The translations under genes were made by a program, and so were the position numbers. Shown piece after piece: positions 1-8,228 of a stretch of 64,000 bases of DNA. Source of the DNA: Chitinophagales bacterium (GTDB lineage Bacteria; Bacteroidota; Bacteroidia; Chitinophagales; Chitinophagaceae); contig JAATGQ010000146.1 of assembly GCA_015654595.1 (NCBI GenBank), positions 1 to 64,000 on the forward strand, written 5' to 3'. The stretch's first letter is position 1. Each line of letters opens with the position of its first letter. A model generated the notes under the pieces. It had not been told where the DNA came from and made no database searches. It was given only the letters and a program-made list of their open reading frames with translations.

Positions 1-46
1 CCTGCACTCAGCAACTTTAAAAAGATCAGAAAAAAATACTTGTTAT
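1..46. other. Upstream edge of the window, no gene assigned
   Basis: These bases precede the fmt start codon. They are AT-rich and hold no recognisable coding end, RNA or terminator. They may include the fmt promoter or the tail of an upstream gene outside the window. Confidence 0.4.
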
Positions 47-967
47 ATGCCGACTAATCCTCGCATCGTATTTATGGGAACACCGGAATTTGCCGTCGCC
101 AGCCTCGACGCCATCCTGAATGCCGGCTATAACGTCGTCGGCGTCATTACCGCCCCCGATAAACCCGCAGGACGAGGCATGCAGCTGACACAATCCGCCG
201 TAAAAAAATATGCCGTTGAAAAAGGTCTGCCTGTCCTGCAGCCAGAAAAGCTAAAGGACCCCGAATTCATCGAAGCCCTGCGTGAGCTAAAAGCCGATCT
301 GCAGATCGTAGTGGCTTTCCGCATGCTTCCTGAAACAGTGTGGAATATGCCGCCCATGGGTACCGTGAATCTCCATGGTTCCCTTCTTCCCCAATATCGC
401 GGCGCCGCCCCGATCAACTGGGCGGTAATCAACGGCGAAAAGGAAACCGGCGTCACCACTTTCCAGCTCCAACACGATATCGACACCGGCAGCATCCTGC
501 TCCAGGACCGCTTTCCGATCAGCGAAACCGATACCGCCGGCGACGTCCACGATCGCATGAAAGAAGTCGGCGCAAGACTGTTGGTTAAAACCATCGAAGG
601 GCTCGCCGCAGGAACGCTCACCGCCGTTCCCCAGGACAACTCTGCCGGGCTTAAACATGCCCCCAAAATATTTACGGAAACCTGCCGCATCGACTGGAAC
701 CAGCCTGTCGAAAACATTTACAACCTCATTCGCGGCCTGTCTCCCTTCCCCGCCGCCTTCACGATGCTGCATGAAAAGACGCTGAAGATCTATCAGGCTC
801 AAAAGGAAATTGCAAAGCCTTCCATACCTGCAGGAGAATATGATACGTATCAGAAGACCTATCTGCGGTTTGCCGCAGCAGACGGTTATCTCCGTCTCAG
901 TGAAATACAACTGGAAGGAAAAAAAAGAATGAAGATCGAAGACTTTCTTCGCGGCTACAGGTTTTAA
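47..967 (+). CDS. fmt: Methionyl-tRNA formyltransferase
   Basis: A 306-residue protein of normal family length. It transfers a formyl group from 10-formyl-tetrahydrofolate to the methionine on initiator tRNA in the cytoplasm. The N-terminal Rossmann domain begins with the typical FMGTPEFAV stretch. The catalytic set is visible as Asn108 and His110 in NLHGSLLPQYRGAAP and Asp146 in HDIDTGS. The C-terminal OB-like domain covers roughly residues 210-306. The ATG gives an N-terminus that fits the family. The gene converges on the LysM-barrel gene, with 27 bp between the stop codons. Its substrate, initiator tRNA-Met, is encoded elsewhere in this window (29260-29331). I am confident of the assignment. 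Confidence 0.97.
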   Translation: MPTNPRIVFMGTPEFAVASLDAILNAGYNVVGVITAPDKPAGRGMQLTQSAVKKYAVEKGLPVLQPEKLKDPEFIEALRELKADLQIVVAFRMLPETVWNMPPMGTVNLHGSLLPQYRGAAPINWAVINGEKETGVTTFQLQHDIDTGSILLQDRFPISETDTAGDVHDRMKEVGARLLVKTIEGLAAGTLTAVPQDNSAGLKHAPKIFTETCRIDWNQPVENIYNLIRGLSPFPAAFTMLHEKTLKIYQAQKEIAKPSIPAGEYDTYQKTYLRFAAADGYLRLSEIQLEGKKRMKIEDFLRGYRF

Positions 968-994
968 ACCGGCAGCTGCGCGGTGTTCTTCACT

Positions 995-2224
995 TTAATA
1001 ACTAACCGATACGGAGAACTTGCCATCGCCTTCGCCCAGCTCGGCAGCAGCCGCATTGCTGATACGAATGGTCAGACCAACACTTTCCTTCATATCGGGG
1101 AGCTGGCCCAACACCTTTACAAAAACACTTTTGCCAGAGGCGCCATCCGTCACTTTGACGATCGTGCCGACCGCCACATTATTCATCAACGCATAATACT
1201 TGCCGTCCTGCCAGCCGCTGGTACTCTTAAAAATACCGGCCAGACCGGGGGCTGATTTGCCGGAAGTGCTATATTCTCCACGGAATGCCCCTCCATTGAA
1301 GTGCGGAGCAGGCCCGGGTCCGGGTGTAGAAGTAATGGGCTTGGAGACAGTCGCGTCAGCCTTCGATGTTGCAGGATCGCCCTTCGTGGAAGCAGGCGCG
1401 CTTTCTGTTTTAGGGACAGGCGCTGTTTCTGTCTTTATCGGAACAGACGTCGTCGCTGCCGCGGGTATATCCGCTTTTGCGACAGGCTTCGTCACCGCTG
1501 GTGTGGTAGCTTCCGGCTTTGTCACCGGCGCTCCGGTCTTAGCAGTACCGGCGTCTGTCTTCGACGACTCCGTCTTAGCAGCACCAGCACCTGTTTTCGC
1601 GGCGCCATTATCCGTATACTCTCCGTCATCATCGTCATTGCTCTTTGTCTTCGTCCCGGCAGCGGGCTTCGCCGCAGCTGCCTGATTCGAGGCAGCAGAA
1701 CCATCGCCGGCGCTCCCGGTTCCGGGCGGTAATGTGCCGCCAGCAAAGGCAGACAATGCCGTCTTTACCTTCAGATATCCTACAATTAAATGCTGTCCCG
1801 CATGCACGTCTCCCCCGCTGGCCAGGTTATTCCATTTCTGGAGATCAGGGATAGGCACTTTATTGTGATTGGCGCTGACGCGGTAAAGCCACTCTTTTTC
1901 CTTTATCACATAAAAAACCGGAATCAGCGTTTCAGAAGCGTCTTTTTTGTCATCCTGGGAAAAATTCACAGCCGTCAGCGGAACTTCTAATGCCTGCCCT
2001 ATTTGCAAGGGTTGACTCATCGTAAGGCTATTGAAGAGCGCCAGCTCTTTGGGGCTGACATTGTACAGCCGGCCAACACTATACCAGTTTTCTTTGGCGA
2101 CAACATGATGGGTGAGAAACAATTTGCCCGTAGCTCCTTCTACAACTAATTCGCGGGATTGGGAATGCGCAAACTTTATAAAACTACAGCTGATCAATAA
2201 AAGTAGGGTCACCGGTGATCGCAT
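995..2224 (-). CDS. Secreted LysM protein with C-terminal double-psi beta-barrel (RlpA-like) domain
   Basis: A 409-residue exported protein. An N-terminal signal peptide (about residues 1-21, ending near AHS) is followed by two LysM-like segments. The first contains ENWYSVGRLYNVSPKELALFN (about residues 45-65); the second contains KEWLYRVSANHNKVPIPDL. A long Ala/Thr/Lys/Pro-rich linker (about residues 160-310) follows. The last 100 residues look like a double-psi beta-barrel of the RlpA/expansin type. LysM binds peptidoglycan, so the protein probably sits in the periplasm on the cell wall. Whether the barrel is catalytic is not visible: I did not find a clear pair of catalytic acids. The linker is low-complexity and is mirrored by a long spurious ORF on the other strand. 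Confidence 0.8.
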   Translation of the reverse strand: MRSPVTLLLLISCSFIKFAHSQSRELVVEGATGKLFLTHHVVAKENWYSVGRLYNVSPKELALFNSLTMSQPLQIGQALEVPLTAVNFSQDDKKDASETLIPVFYVIKEKEWLYRVSANHNKVPIPDLQKWNNLASGGDVHAGQHLIVGYLKVKTALSAFAGGTLPPGTGSAGDGSAASNQAAAAKPAAGTKTKSNDDDDGEYTDNGAAKTGAGAAKTESSKTDAGTAKTGAPVTKPEATTPAVTKPVAKADIPAAATTSVPIKTETAPVPKTESAPASTKGDPATSKADATVSKPITSTPGPGPAPHFNGGAFRGEYSTSGKSAPGLAGIFKSTSGWQDGKYYALMNNVAVGTIVKVTDGASGKSVFVKVLGQLPDMKESVGLTIRISNAAAAELGEGDGKFSVSVSY

Positions 2225-2323
2225 AGCAAAAAAATTTAATCAAACTCTTCCGACAAAGATGCATATTTTAACCGAAGGTCGCTCTTCAAATTACAGCAAT
2301 CGTAATCCACATCGGTGCAAAAC

Positions 2324-3793
2324 TCATCCTTCCCGTTTCAATATCCGCCACTCTTTTGGGTAATAATTATTTGAACGATTGGGCATTACCTTCATCCACC
2401 CCAGGTTAACCCCGGCATACTTCGCTAATACCCAACCCCGATGGACCGTATCCGGATACACCTCTTCTTTTCTCAGATAAGTCAGGGCCATTTCTTTTGA
2501 CAACTCCACCGCCGGCAATCCGGAATGTATAGCCACACTCAACGCCAACTCATGTTCCGGGATAAACTCCTTTGGCGACAACCTGCCCAATAGCACGCCC
2601 GCGCGTTTTAAATAGCAGGCGCCCTGCAAGACCGGCAGATCGGCCATCAAAGTCTCCGGCAAAGCACGCACCTGCTCCTGGTGCAGAAAAAAACTCAAAC
2701 CCAGATCCTTCTTTATCCATGGGTCAATCCGGGTTTCTTCCTTCTTTGGCAGCCGCTCCAGATTTCCTTTTTTGCGCGGCGCAACAAAAGTACTTCCCGA
2801 CCGCTTGCGCAGACAGGATATAAAAAAGCCTTCTCCACCCAGCTTGTCAGGATAAAAGCGATATCCGCAGCCGCCGTTCTTTCCTGTGGTTTCGACTACG
2901 TTCCATGAAGGTGACAAGGTTAGCCGCAGCCCTTCGGCCTCCAGGTCTGATTGTATCCAATCCAGGATATCTTCATCCTCTTCCCTCGAATAGGAACAGG
3001 TAGAATAGATCAACACTCCATCCTGCCGCAATGCAGGCCAGACATCCGCCAGTATCCGCTGCTGACGCTGCTGACAAAGCGCGACGTTTGCGGGGCTCCA
3101 CTCCTCGATGGCATCCGGATCGCGACGAAAAAGTCCGCTGCCGCTACAAGGGGCATCCACGACGATCACATCGAAAAAATCCTCCAGCCGCTGAAAATCA
3201 CGTGCATCATTATTGGTAACGACGGTATTGACACCACCCCATTTGATCAGATTCTCTTCCAGCACCGTCACCCTCGACTTTATGACTTCATTACTCACCA
3301 AGAGACTATCGGGCCTGATCACCGACTGCAACAGCGTCGACTTGCCACCCGGGGCTGCGCAAAGATCGAGGACCCGCAGCCGCTGCTCTACATCCACCGT
3401 CTGCCGCAAAGCTTCCTCCAGGAACATACTCGAGGCCTCCTGCACATAGTAAGCGCCTCCGTGAAATAAAGGGTCCAGCGTAAAAGAAGGCCGCTCCGGC
3501 AGGTACAAGCCATAAGAAGACCAGGGTACACGCGCCGACCGAGGAAACAATGCAGCCGCTCTCGCTAAAATCCCATCCTCCGCAGCCACAGCCCTTGCCT
3601 TCGCGTCATCCCCAGCTGCCTCACCAGCTACCGCCTTCGCATCATCAGCCCGTGCCGCCTCCATCCGCCCCGGATTCATCCGCAACGACGTCACTTGCCG
3701 GCCCTCTTCATGCACACGTATAAAAGCCTCCGCGTCATAGCCCGGAAGCCCTTCTAAAGATGACAATAATTCTTTTGGTAAATGCACAGACAT
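2324..3793 (-). CDS. rRNA cytosine-C5 methyltransferase, NOL1/NOP2/Sun family (RsmF-like)
   Basis: A SAM-dependent RNA m5C methyltransferase of about 489 residues from the preferred start. The SAM-binding motif appears as LDLCAAPGGKSTLL. The two conserved cysteines appear in VDAPCSGSGLF (motif IV) and IYSTCSYSREEDEDIL (motif VI). A C-terminal PUA/RsmF-like region ends with VNLGWMKVMPNRSNNYYPKEW. I prefer the ATG at 3793: the longer reading begins at a TTG, and a perfect TAnnTTTG promoter box ends 7 nt upstream of this ATG. Odd: an Ala/Asp-rich stretch made of two copies of a 12-residue unit (DDAKA...) is inserted before the conserved PWSSYGLYLPERPSFTLDP segment. The exact target cytosine is not deducible. 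Confidence 0.9.
   Translation of the reverse strand: MSVHLPKELLSSLEGLPGYDAEAFIRVHEEGRQVTSLRMNPGRMEAARADDAKAVAGEAAGDDAKARAVAAEDGILARAAALFPRSARVPWSSYGLYLPERPSFTLDPLFHGGAYYVQEASSMFLEEALRQTVDVEQRLRVLDLCAAPGGKSTLLQSVIRPDSLLVSNEVIKSRVTVLEENLIKWGGVNTVVTNNDARDFQRLEDFFDVIVVDAPCSGSGLFRRDPDAIEEWSPANVALCQQRQQRILADVWPALRQDGVLIYSTCSYSREEDEDILDWIQSDLEAEGLRLTLSPSWNVVETTGKNGGCGYRFYPDKLGGEGFFISCLRKRSGSTFVAPRKKGNLERLPKKEETRIDPWIKKDLGLSFFLHQEQVRALPETLMADLPVLQGACYLKRAGVLLGRLSPKEFIPEHELALSVAIHSGLPAVELSKEMALTYLRKEEVYPDTVHRGWVLAKYAGVNLGWMKVMPNRSNNYYPKEWRILKREG
3597..3668. repeat. Imperfect tandem 36-bp duplication inside the RsmF-like gene
   Basis: Two adjacent 36-bp units (3597-3632 and 3633-3668) both begin GCCTTCGC[G/A]TCATC on the + strand. 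In the minus-strand protein they encode two similar 12-residue units starting DDAKA. The duplication is in frame and lies in a low-complexity insertion between conserved blocks of the methyltransferase. Confidence 0.6.
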
Positions 3794-3800
3794 CAATCCG

Positions 3801-3808
3801 CAAAAATA
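3801..3808 (-). promoter_or_regulatory. -7 promoter box (TATTTTTG) of the RsmF-like gene
   Basis: Perfect match to the Bacteroidetes -7 consensus TAnnTTTG, ending 7 nt before the ATG at 3793 and inside the short gap after the upstream membrane protein gene. No clear -33 TTTG is seen. A start of transcription at or next to the ATG would be expected. Confidence 0.5.
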
Positions 3809-3819
3809 AACAAATACCC

Positions 3820-4296
3820 TCAATCCGCTATCCCATCCAGAATATTCTCCGAGTCCGATTCCGGCTCCTCTTCATCCGTCTTTCCGCGCGTCAACGCCAT
3901 CGTAAACGCCACCTGCGATAGGATCAAGATACTCCAGTAAGCGAATCCAATCAAAACACTTATACGCCTGAGCCATTCCGGATCTGCTTTTAAAAAACCG
4001 AGCCGCCTAAAAAAGGTCTGGAATATAAACAGCATGCTGCAAAGAAAAGCTGCAGAAATAAGCGCTACATGCCATTTGGCCCAACTTAGCCGAACAGCCT
4101 TTTTACGCGTCAGGTAAACGACACCTTCGATAATTACCAACAAGGGAAACCAGGAGATATAAACCCAAAAGACCGGAGAATAAAAAGTCAGTCTTATACT
4201 AAAGAAATACCGGAATAAATATACCCATCTCGCGACCTCCAGCAAAAAGATCGCGAGCAAGACCCAAAAACCCGTGATATATCGTTGTTTCTTCAT
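3820..4296 (-). CDS. Small multi-pass membrane protein, function unknown
   Basis: About 158 residues from the ATG at 4296 (MKKQRYITGFW). It has four likely transmembrane helices, at roughly residues 8-27, 41-61, 75-96 and 112-133. The Asp/Glu/Ser-rich cytosolic tail contains TDEEEPESDSEN. A longer reading begins at a TTG at 4407 that overlaps the stop of the upstream methyltransferase, but its extra 37 residues look non-coding. I recognise no family motif. The gene lies between the split methyltransferase and the RsmF-like gene on the same strand and may be cotranscribed with the former. Confidence 0.7.
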   Translation of the reverse strand: MKKQRYITGFWVLLAIFLLEVARWVYLFRYFFSIRLTFYSPVFWVYISWFPLLVIIEGVVYLTRKKAVRLSWAKWHVALISAAFLCSMLFIFQTFFRRLGFLKADPEWLRRISVLIGFAYWSILILSQVAFTMALTRGKTDEEEPESDSENILDGIAD

Positions 4297-4403
4297 GTTT
4301 CTAATCCACCGCACTGTCAAGTATATTCTCAGACCCGCCTTCGGACCAAAAGCCACACATGCCACCAGGCCCATTTCTTCCGGACATTTCTTAAAATAGG
4401 CAA

Positions 4404-5036
4404 TCAAAACCGGATCACAAACTCCTGCTTCACCTTAAACTCCTCCCTCAAAAACACCAATCCGATAAAGAACAGATCCACCGTCAGGTATACCCGAGGA
4501 TCTTTCCGGATCACCTCCCAGGCCTCTTCCATCCCGGCGCTCCAATGGATATCGTCAAAGATCAGGATCCCCGGCCGGGCCGCGGCTTCCATCAACTGAT
4601 TAAAATAACGCAAGGTCGGCTCACGACGATGATTCCCGTCCACAAAGGCCAGTCCCACCGGTCCCATCCGTTCCAGAATCGGCCCAAACACCACATCGAA
4701 ATTTCCTACGGCCTGGTCGACATGCAATCCCAGCGACTGCAGATTATCCCGCGCCGCCTCCGCAACCGAAGCCGCACCCTCTATCGTCCAGACACGGGCC
4801 TGCGGATTACCGGCAGCCAGATAAGCTGTCGAGATACCAAGGGAAGTTCCCAACTCAAGGATTACCGAAGGACGATAATATCGCGCAATTCGATACAGCA
4901 GCTGTCCCAGACGAGCCGGTTTAGCCGCATTCCGCGCAATACTCGCAACGCTCCGCTGCCGCACGACCGCCCTCGTCTCAGTGCCCAAAACAGCCGCCTT
5001 CGCGCCACCCACCGACGCCGTTCCGGCCGCCCCCAT
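4404..5036 (-). CDS. SAM-dependent methyltransferase, C-terminal part of a gene split by an amber codon
   Basis: This 210-residue stretch carries the full class I Rossmann methyltransferase fold. It shows the SAM motif ILELGTSLGISTAYLA, the acidic strand WTIEGA, the motif AFVDGNHRREPTLRYF and the motif ILIFDDIHWSAGMEEAW. It resembles the O-methyltransferase-like proteins that sit beside folA in Bacteroidetes. It is in the same frame as the N-terminal fragment at 5106-5384; only a TAG at 5106-5108 and a Gly/Ala-rich stretch separate them. The ATG at 5036 lies within that low-complexity stretch, so it may not be a genuine start. Either the two pieces are one gene with a nonsense codon, or this part is reinitiated or functions alone. 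Confidence 0.75.
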   Translation of the reverse strand: MGAAGTASVGGAKAAVLGTETRAVVRQRSVASIARNAAKPARLGQLLYRIARYYRPSVILELGTSLGISTAYLAAGNPQARVWTIEGAASVAEAARDNLQSLGLHVDQAVGNFDVVFGPILERMGPVGLAFVDGNHRREPTLRYFNQLMEAAARPGILIFDDIHWSAGMEEAWEVIRKDPRVYLTVDLFFIGLVFLREEFKVKQEFVIRF

Positions 5037-5105
5037 GGCCGAGCCATCGCCAGCGGCAATTCCATCCGCTGCGCCAAGTCCAGCAGCCGCCCTTCCGGCA
5101 ACACC

Positions 5106-5384
5106 CTAACTTTCCGCAGCAGTTCCCGCGTCACCCACTGCCCCGCGCCCCGCCTCCAGCGCCGACCCGGCTCCCATATCCTCTATCTCCAGGACCCTCG
5201 GATCACGCTTAAGCCGCCGCCTTAACCCTTCAATACGATCATAATCATCGTATCTCCGGTCATCATTCAGCACATGGATGATTAGATCAAACACAAAAGG
5301 AGAATGCGTGCCATGCCCCTTGCCATTGGCAGCGGTCAGATAGTAATGCAGATATTTTTGAGCTAGCTTAAGGCGGGAATACAT
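5106..5384 (-). pseudogene. N-terminal fragment of the split SAM methyltransferase
   Basis: A 92-residue ORF. Its first 80 residues (MYSRLKLAQKYLHYYL, then GKGHGTHSPFVFDLIIHVLN, up to IEDMGAGS) look like the conserved N-terminal helical part of the same methyltransferase as 4404-5036. Downstream it enters a Gly/Ala-rich stretch and meets an amber codon at 5106-5108. Reading through that codon stays open and in frame as far as the C-terminal part. The start ATG overlaps the folA stop codon by one base, so the two are translationally coupled. I read this as a nonsense mutation, a base-calling error or a programmed readthrough site. The sequence alone does not decide. Confidence 0.65.
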
Positions 5385-5893
5385 TAACCTTTATTTTTCC
5401 GCTGCCAGAGCTGAAAGCTATAGGCAACGGCATGTTTATCATCCGCAGGAAAATCCTTATTGTCGACAAGCTCCCACTGAGCTTCATCGATCGGCGGAAA
5501 ATAAGTATCGCCATCCACGATCGTATGAACCCTGGTCATATAAATAAGATCGGCCTGCGACATCGCCTCTTTATAGATCTCCCCGCCGCCGATCACAAAG
5601 GTCTCTTTGCAATCCGTCTCCGCGGCATATTGCAACGCCGTCGCCAGATCACCCGCCACCCGAACGCTTTCACGGGCCGGTTTGAAACCGGGGTTTCTCG
5701 TGATGACAAAATTGAACCGCCCGGGCAGCGGCTCCCCCGCCAATGCCTCGAAGGTCTTACGTCCCATGACGACAGGCATTCCCCAGGTCGTGTTCTTAAA
5801 AAACTTCATATCATTCGGCAAATGCCACAAGAGCTTATTGTCCTTCCCGATGGCATTGTTCGTACTGGCTGCTACGATAAGACTGATCTTCAT
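5384..5893 (-). CDS. folA: Dihydrofolate reductase
   Basis: About 169 residues from the ATG at 5893 (MKISLIVAAS). It reduces dihydrofolate to tetrahydrofolate with NADPH, replacing the folate oxidised by ThyA, whose gene is directly upstream. Visible motifs are IVAASTNNAIGKDNKLLWHLP with the substrate-binding NDMKFFK, the NADPH-binding VVMGRKTFEAL, and the FVIGGGEIY glycine-rich turn. The start was shortened by seven residues because the longer reading runs back towards thyA without conserved sequence. thyA ends 10 bp upstream and the split methyltransferase overlaps the end by one base, so the three form an operon. Confidence 0.97.
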   Translation of the reverse strand: MKISLIVAASTNNAIGKDNKLLWHLPNDMKFFKNTTWGMPVVMGRKTFEALAGEPLPGRFNFVITRNPGFKPARESVRVAGDLATALQYAAETDCKETFVIGGGEIYKEAMSQADLIYMTRVHTIVDGDTYFPPIDEAQWELVDNKDFPADDKHAVAYSFQLWQRKNKG

Positions 5894-5903
5894 AGTTAAG
5901 AGC

Positions 5904-6743
5904 TTAAACCGCAACCGGCGCTTTTATCGCCGGATGAGGCTGATAATTTTCGAGGGTGAAATCTTCGAAATGAAATCCAAAGATATCCTTTACTTCAGGG
6001 TTGAGCTTCATGACCGGCAGCGCCAGAGGCTTCCGGCTCAACTGCAGCTGCGCCTGCTCCTGGTGATTATTGTACAAATGCACGTCTCCAAACGTATGCA
6101 CAAAATCCCCCGGCTCCAGCTCACAGACCTGGGCGATCATCATTGTCAATAAAGCATAAGAGGCAATATTGAACGGAACACCGAGGAACACGTCTGCACT
6201 ACGCTGATACAACTGACAACTCAATCGTCCAAGCGAAGGCCTGCCCGTACCCGGAAGCACAGCGCCGGCAACAGGAGGCGCCACATAGAACTGGAATAGC
6301 GCATGACAGGGCATCAACGCCATCTGCGGCAGTTCCGCCACATTCCAGGCACTGACGATCAACCGGCGGCTGTCAGGCGTCTTTTTGATCTGCTGGATCA
6401 GCTGGCTGATCTGATCGACCGTTACGCCGCCCGCGCCCTCCCAACTTCTCCACTGCTTGCCATAGACCGGCCCCAGTTCGCCTTCCGCATCTGCCCATTC
6501 ATCCCAGATACTGACCCCGTGCTCCTTCAAATACCGGATATTCGTCTCCCCCCGGAGAAACCACAGCAACTCATAAATAATACTCTTCAAATGCAGCTTC
6601 TTGGTCGTTACCAACGGAAAACCTTTGGATAGATCAAACCGCATCTGGTAACCAAAAACACTCGTGGTACCCGTACCCGTTCGATCGGTCTTGGATACTC
6701 CTTTATCGATAATATGCTGAAGAAGATCGAGGTATTGTTGCAT
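5904..6743 (-). CDS. thyA: Thymidylate synthase with a loop insertion
   Basis: A 279-residue ThyA, about 15 longer than the usual 264. It makes dTMP from dUMP using methylene-tetrahydrofolate, which it oxidises to dihydrofolate. The catalytic Cys146 lies in [13 protein letters not shown]. The dUMP-binding RTGTGT (residues 21-26), [10 protein letters not shown] and [21 protein letters not shown] blocks are all present, as is the C-terminal IKAPVAV. The extra residues (about 156-172, Pro/Gly/Ala-rich) are inserted in the turn between FQFYVA and RLSCQLYQ, normally two or three residues long. The gene leads the thyA-folA-methyltransferase operon. A near-match promoter box (TAAATTG) ends 5 nt before the ATG. 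Confidence 0.97.
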   Translation of the reverse strand: MQQYLDLLQHIIDKGVSKTDRTGTGTTSVFGYQMRFDLSKGFPLVTTKKLHLKSIIYELLWFLRGETNIRYLKEHGVSIWDEWADAEGELGPVYGKQWRSWEGAGGVTVDQISQLIQQIKKTPDSRRLIVSAWNVAELPQMALMPCHALFQFYVAPPVAGAVLPGTGRPSLGRLSCQLYQRSADVFLGVPFNIASYALLTMMIAQVCELEPGDFVHTFGDVHLYNNHQEQAQLQLSRKPLALPVMKLNPEVKDIFGFHFEDFTLENYQPHPAIKAPVAV

Positions 6744-6934
6744 GGGTGCAATTTACTCCATTCCCTCCTGTGGAGAAATCACAAGTTACCCCCATTGGAA
6801 TTTCCCCCAATTGGCGTATTTTGGAGGGAGGATCAGCGTAACCGGCGGGAAGATCTTACCTACCTTTGTTTTGAAATGAGGTGTGGCCCGTAAACGGGAA
6901 ATATCCTTCAATGCCGCCTCCAGTCTCGTCACAA
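6744..6934. other. thyA upstream region with direct repeat
   Basis: This gap holds a direct repeat of CCCCC-A(A)TTGG (6789-6798 and 6804-6814), 65 bp upstream of thyA on the other strand, which could be an operator. It also has a + strand TAnnTTTG match (TACCTTTG, 6861-6868) that points at no gene on that strand. Confidence 0.3.
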
Positions 6935-8164
6935 TCACTTTGCCAGCAGTCCATCCACTACCCCGTAGATCTCCTTCTTCTGTTCTTCATAATGCTCGCC
7001 GGTACCAGGCCCGCTGAATCCCGTATGTATCCTGGCGATCTTTCCCTCTTTATCTACAAAGATAGTCGTCGGAAAATTGACAATAGCCTCGAGCTGCGGC
7101 AGCGTCTTCTCTGCCCTTTTCGGATCCCCGACAGCGACACCCGTGATCAGCATCGGATATTTGACGTCGAATCGCTTCTGGAAAGACCGTACACTCACTT
7201 GCGAACGTTCGAAATCCGTGCTGCGTTCATACGCCAGCGCCACTACCTCCACCCCCTTCGAATGATACTGATCATAAAAGCCGCTCAGGAAACGCGTTTC
7301 ATCCATACAATTCGGACACCAGCTGCCCATGATCTGCACCAGCACTACCTTCCCTTTAAAGCGGGCATCGCTCAGCGAGACCGGCTGCCCGTCGAGATCC
7401 CTGAACGTAAACCCAAAGGGTACATCCTTATTCCAGTGCGTCATCGCAAATTGATCCTGCAGCTTTGCATTGGCATCCTTATTCGCCACCCAGATCTCTT
7501 TTGACGTTGGGCCTGCGTAAAAAGTTCCGCCTGTCAGCGAGTCGCCGGAAACCCGCGCCGTAAAATAATAGGCATGCGTCCCGTCAAAAGCCGACAAACG
7601 TAACGTATCGATGTCCAGCATCCCTTCAAGATAACGAAGGTCGCCGCCTGCATCCAGGAAGGTACCGGTAATATGCCGGCCGTCTTGTTTGAACTCACCT
7701 ACCCGTAAAGTCGTATCCTTTCCGTTGGGAGAATAAAACACCGCCGCATACCGCCCCTCTACATTGTGAAGGATCTTTCCATGAGCCGGAGCCAGCCACC
7801 GCTGCTGATTGCCATAGACAGCCCTGAAAGGTACAGCCTGGTAATCCGATACCAGCCTCCGGAGCCATATCCCCTGCAGGTTTCCATTCGCATCGATCGC
7901 CGCCCTCAGCTGCGATTCATAAAAAGGCATGTGGATGATCACCGAGTCTCCTTTTATAACTATATCATCCACCAAAAGCCGTTCGGCTGCGTTGCGCAGA
8001 TACAACACCTGTTTGCCCGCGCTATCCTTTACTTCAAAATTAAATCGTATCAGCTGGCCATCCTTCCGTTCAAGATATCCACCCCACCAGCCATTTCTCA
8101 ATATAGGAGCGGCCTGCATCGATGCAGCCGCCAGTATCAAAAAAGTAGATAATATCCATTTCAT
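6935..8164 (-). CDS. Exported TlpA/ResA-like thiol-disulfide oxidoreductase with N-terminal lipocalin-like region
   Basis: A 409-residue protein with a signal peptide (about residues 1-18). Next is a beta-rich region of about 225 residues. The C-terminal thioredoxin fold carries the redox motif GSWCPNCMDE and the cis-proline segment VNFPTTIFVDKEGKIARIH. It probably reduces disulfides or haem-binding cysteines of periplasmic proteins, as TlpA/ResA proteins do. The large N-terminal region is common in Bacteroidetes TlpA proteins and I cannot assign it a ligand. A perfect TAnnTTTG box ends 4 nt before the ATG, suggesting a leaderless transcript. Confidence 0.85.
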   Translation of the reverse strand: MKWILSTFLILAAASMQAAPILRNGWWGGYLERKDGQLIRFNFEVKDSAGKQVLYLRNAAERLLVDDIVIKGDSVIIHMPFYESQLRAAIDANGNLQGIWLRRLVSDYQAVPFRAVYGNQQRWLAPAHGKILHNVEGRYAAVFYSPNGKDTTLRVGEFKQDGRHITGTFLDAGGDLRYLEGMLDIDTLRLSAFDGTHAYYFTARVSGDSLTGGTFYAGPTSKEIWVANKDANAKLQDQFAMTHWNKDVPFGFTFRDLDGQPVSLSDARFKGKVVLVQIMGSWCPNCMDETRFLSGFYDQYHSKGVEVVALAYERSTDFERSQVSVRSFQKRFDVKYPMLITGVAVGDPKRAEKTLPQLEAIVNFPTTIFVDKEGKIARIHTGFSGPGTGEHYEEQKKEIYGVVDGLLAK

Positions 8165-8168
8165 GCGT

Positions 8169-8176
8169 CAAACTTA
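8169..8176 (-). promoter_or_regulatory. -7 promoter box (TAAGTTTG) of the TlpA-like gene
   Basis: Perfect TAnnTTTG on the minus strand, with four bases between its last G and the ATG at 8164. The spacing is identical to that before kdsA and mgtE. No -33 TTTG at the standard distance is seen. Confidence 0.5.
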
Positions 8177-8228
8177 CAAAAAAGCCCGGATTACCCGAGC
8201 ATTTTTGTAGACTAGTCAATACCAGTAA

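Noticed and set aside
1200..1685. Ala/Val-rich open frame on the + strand
   Set aside because: It mirrors the Ala/Thr/Lys linker of the LysM-barrel protein and has no start or domain support.
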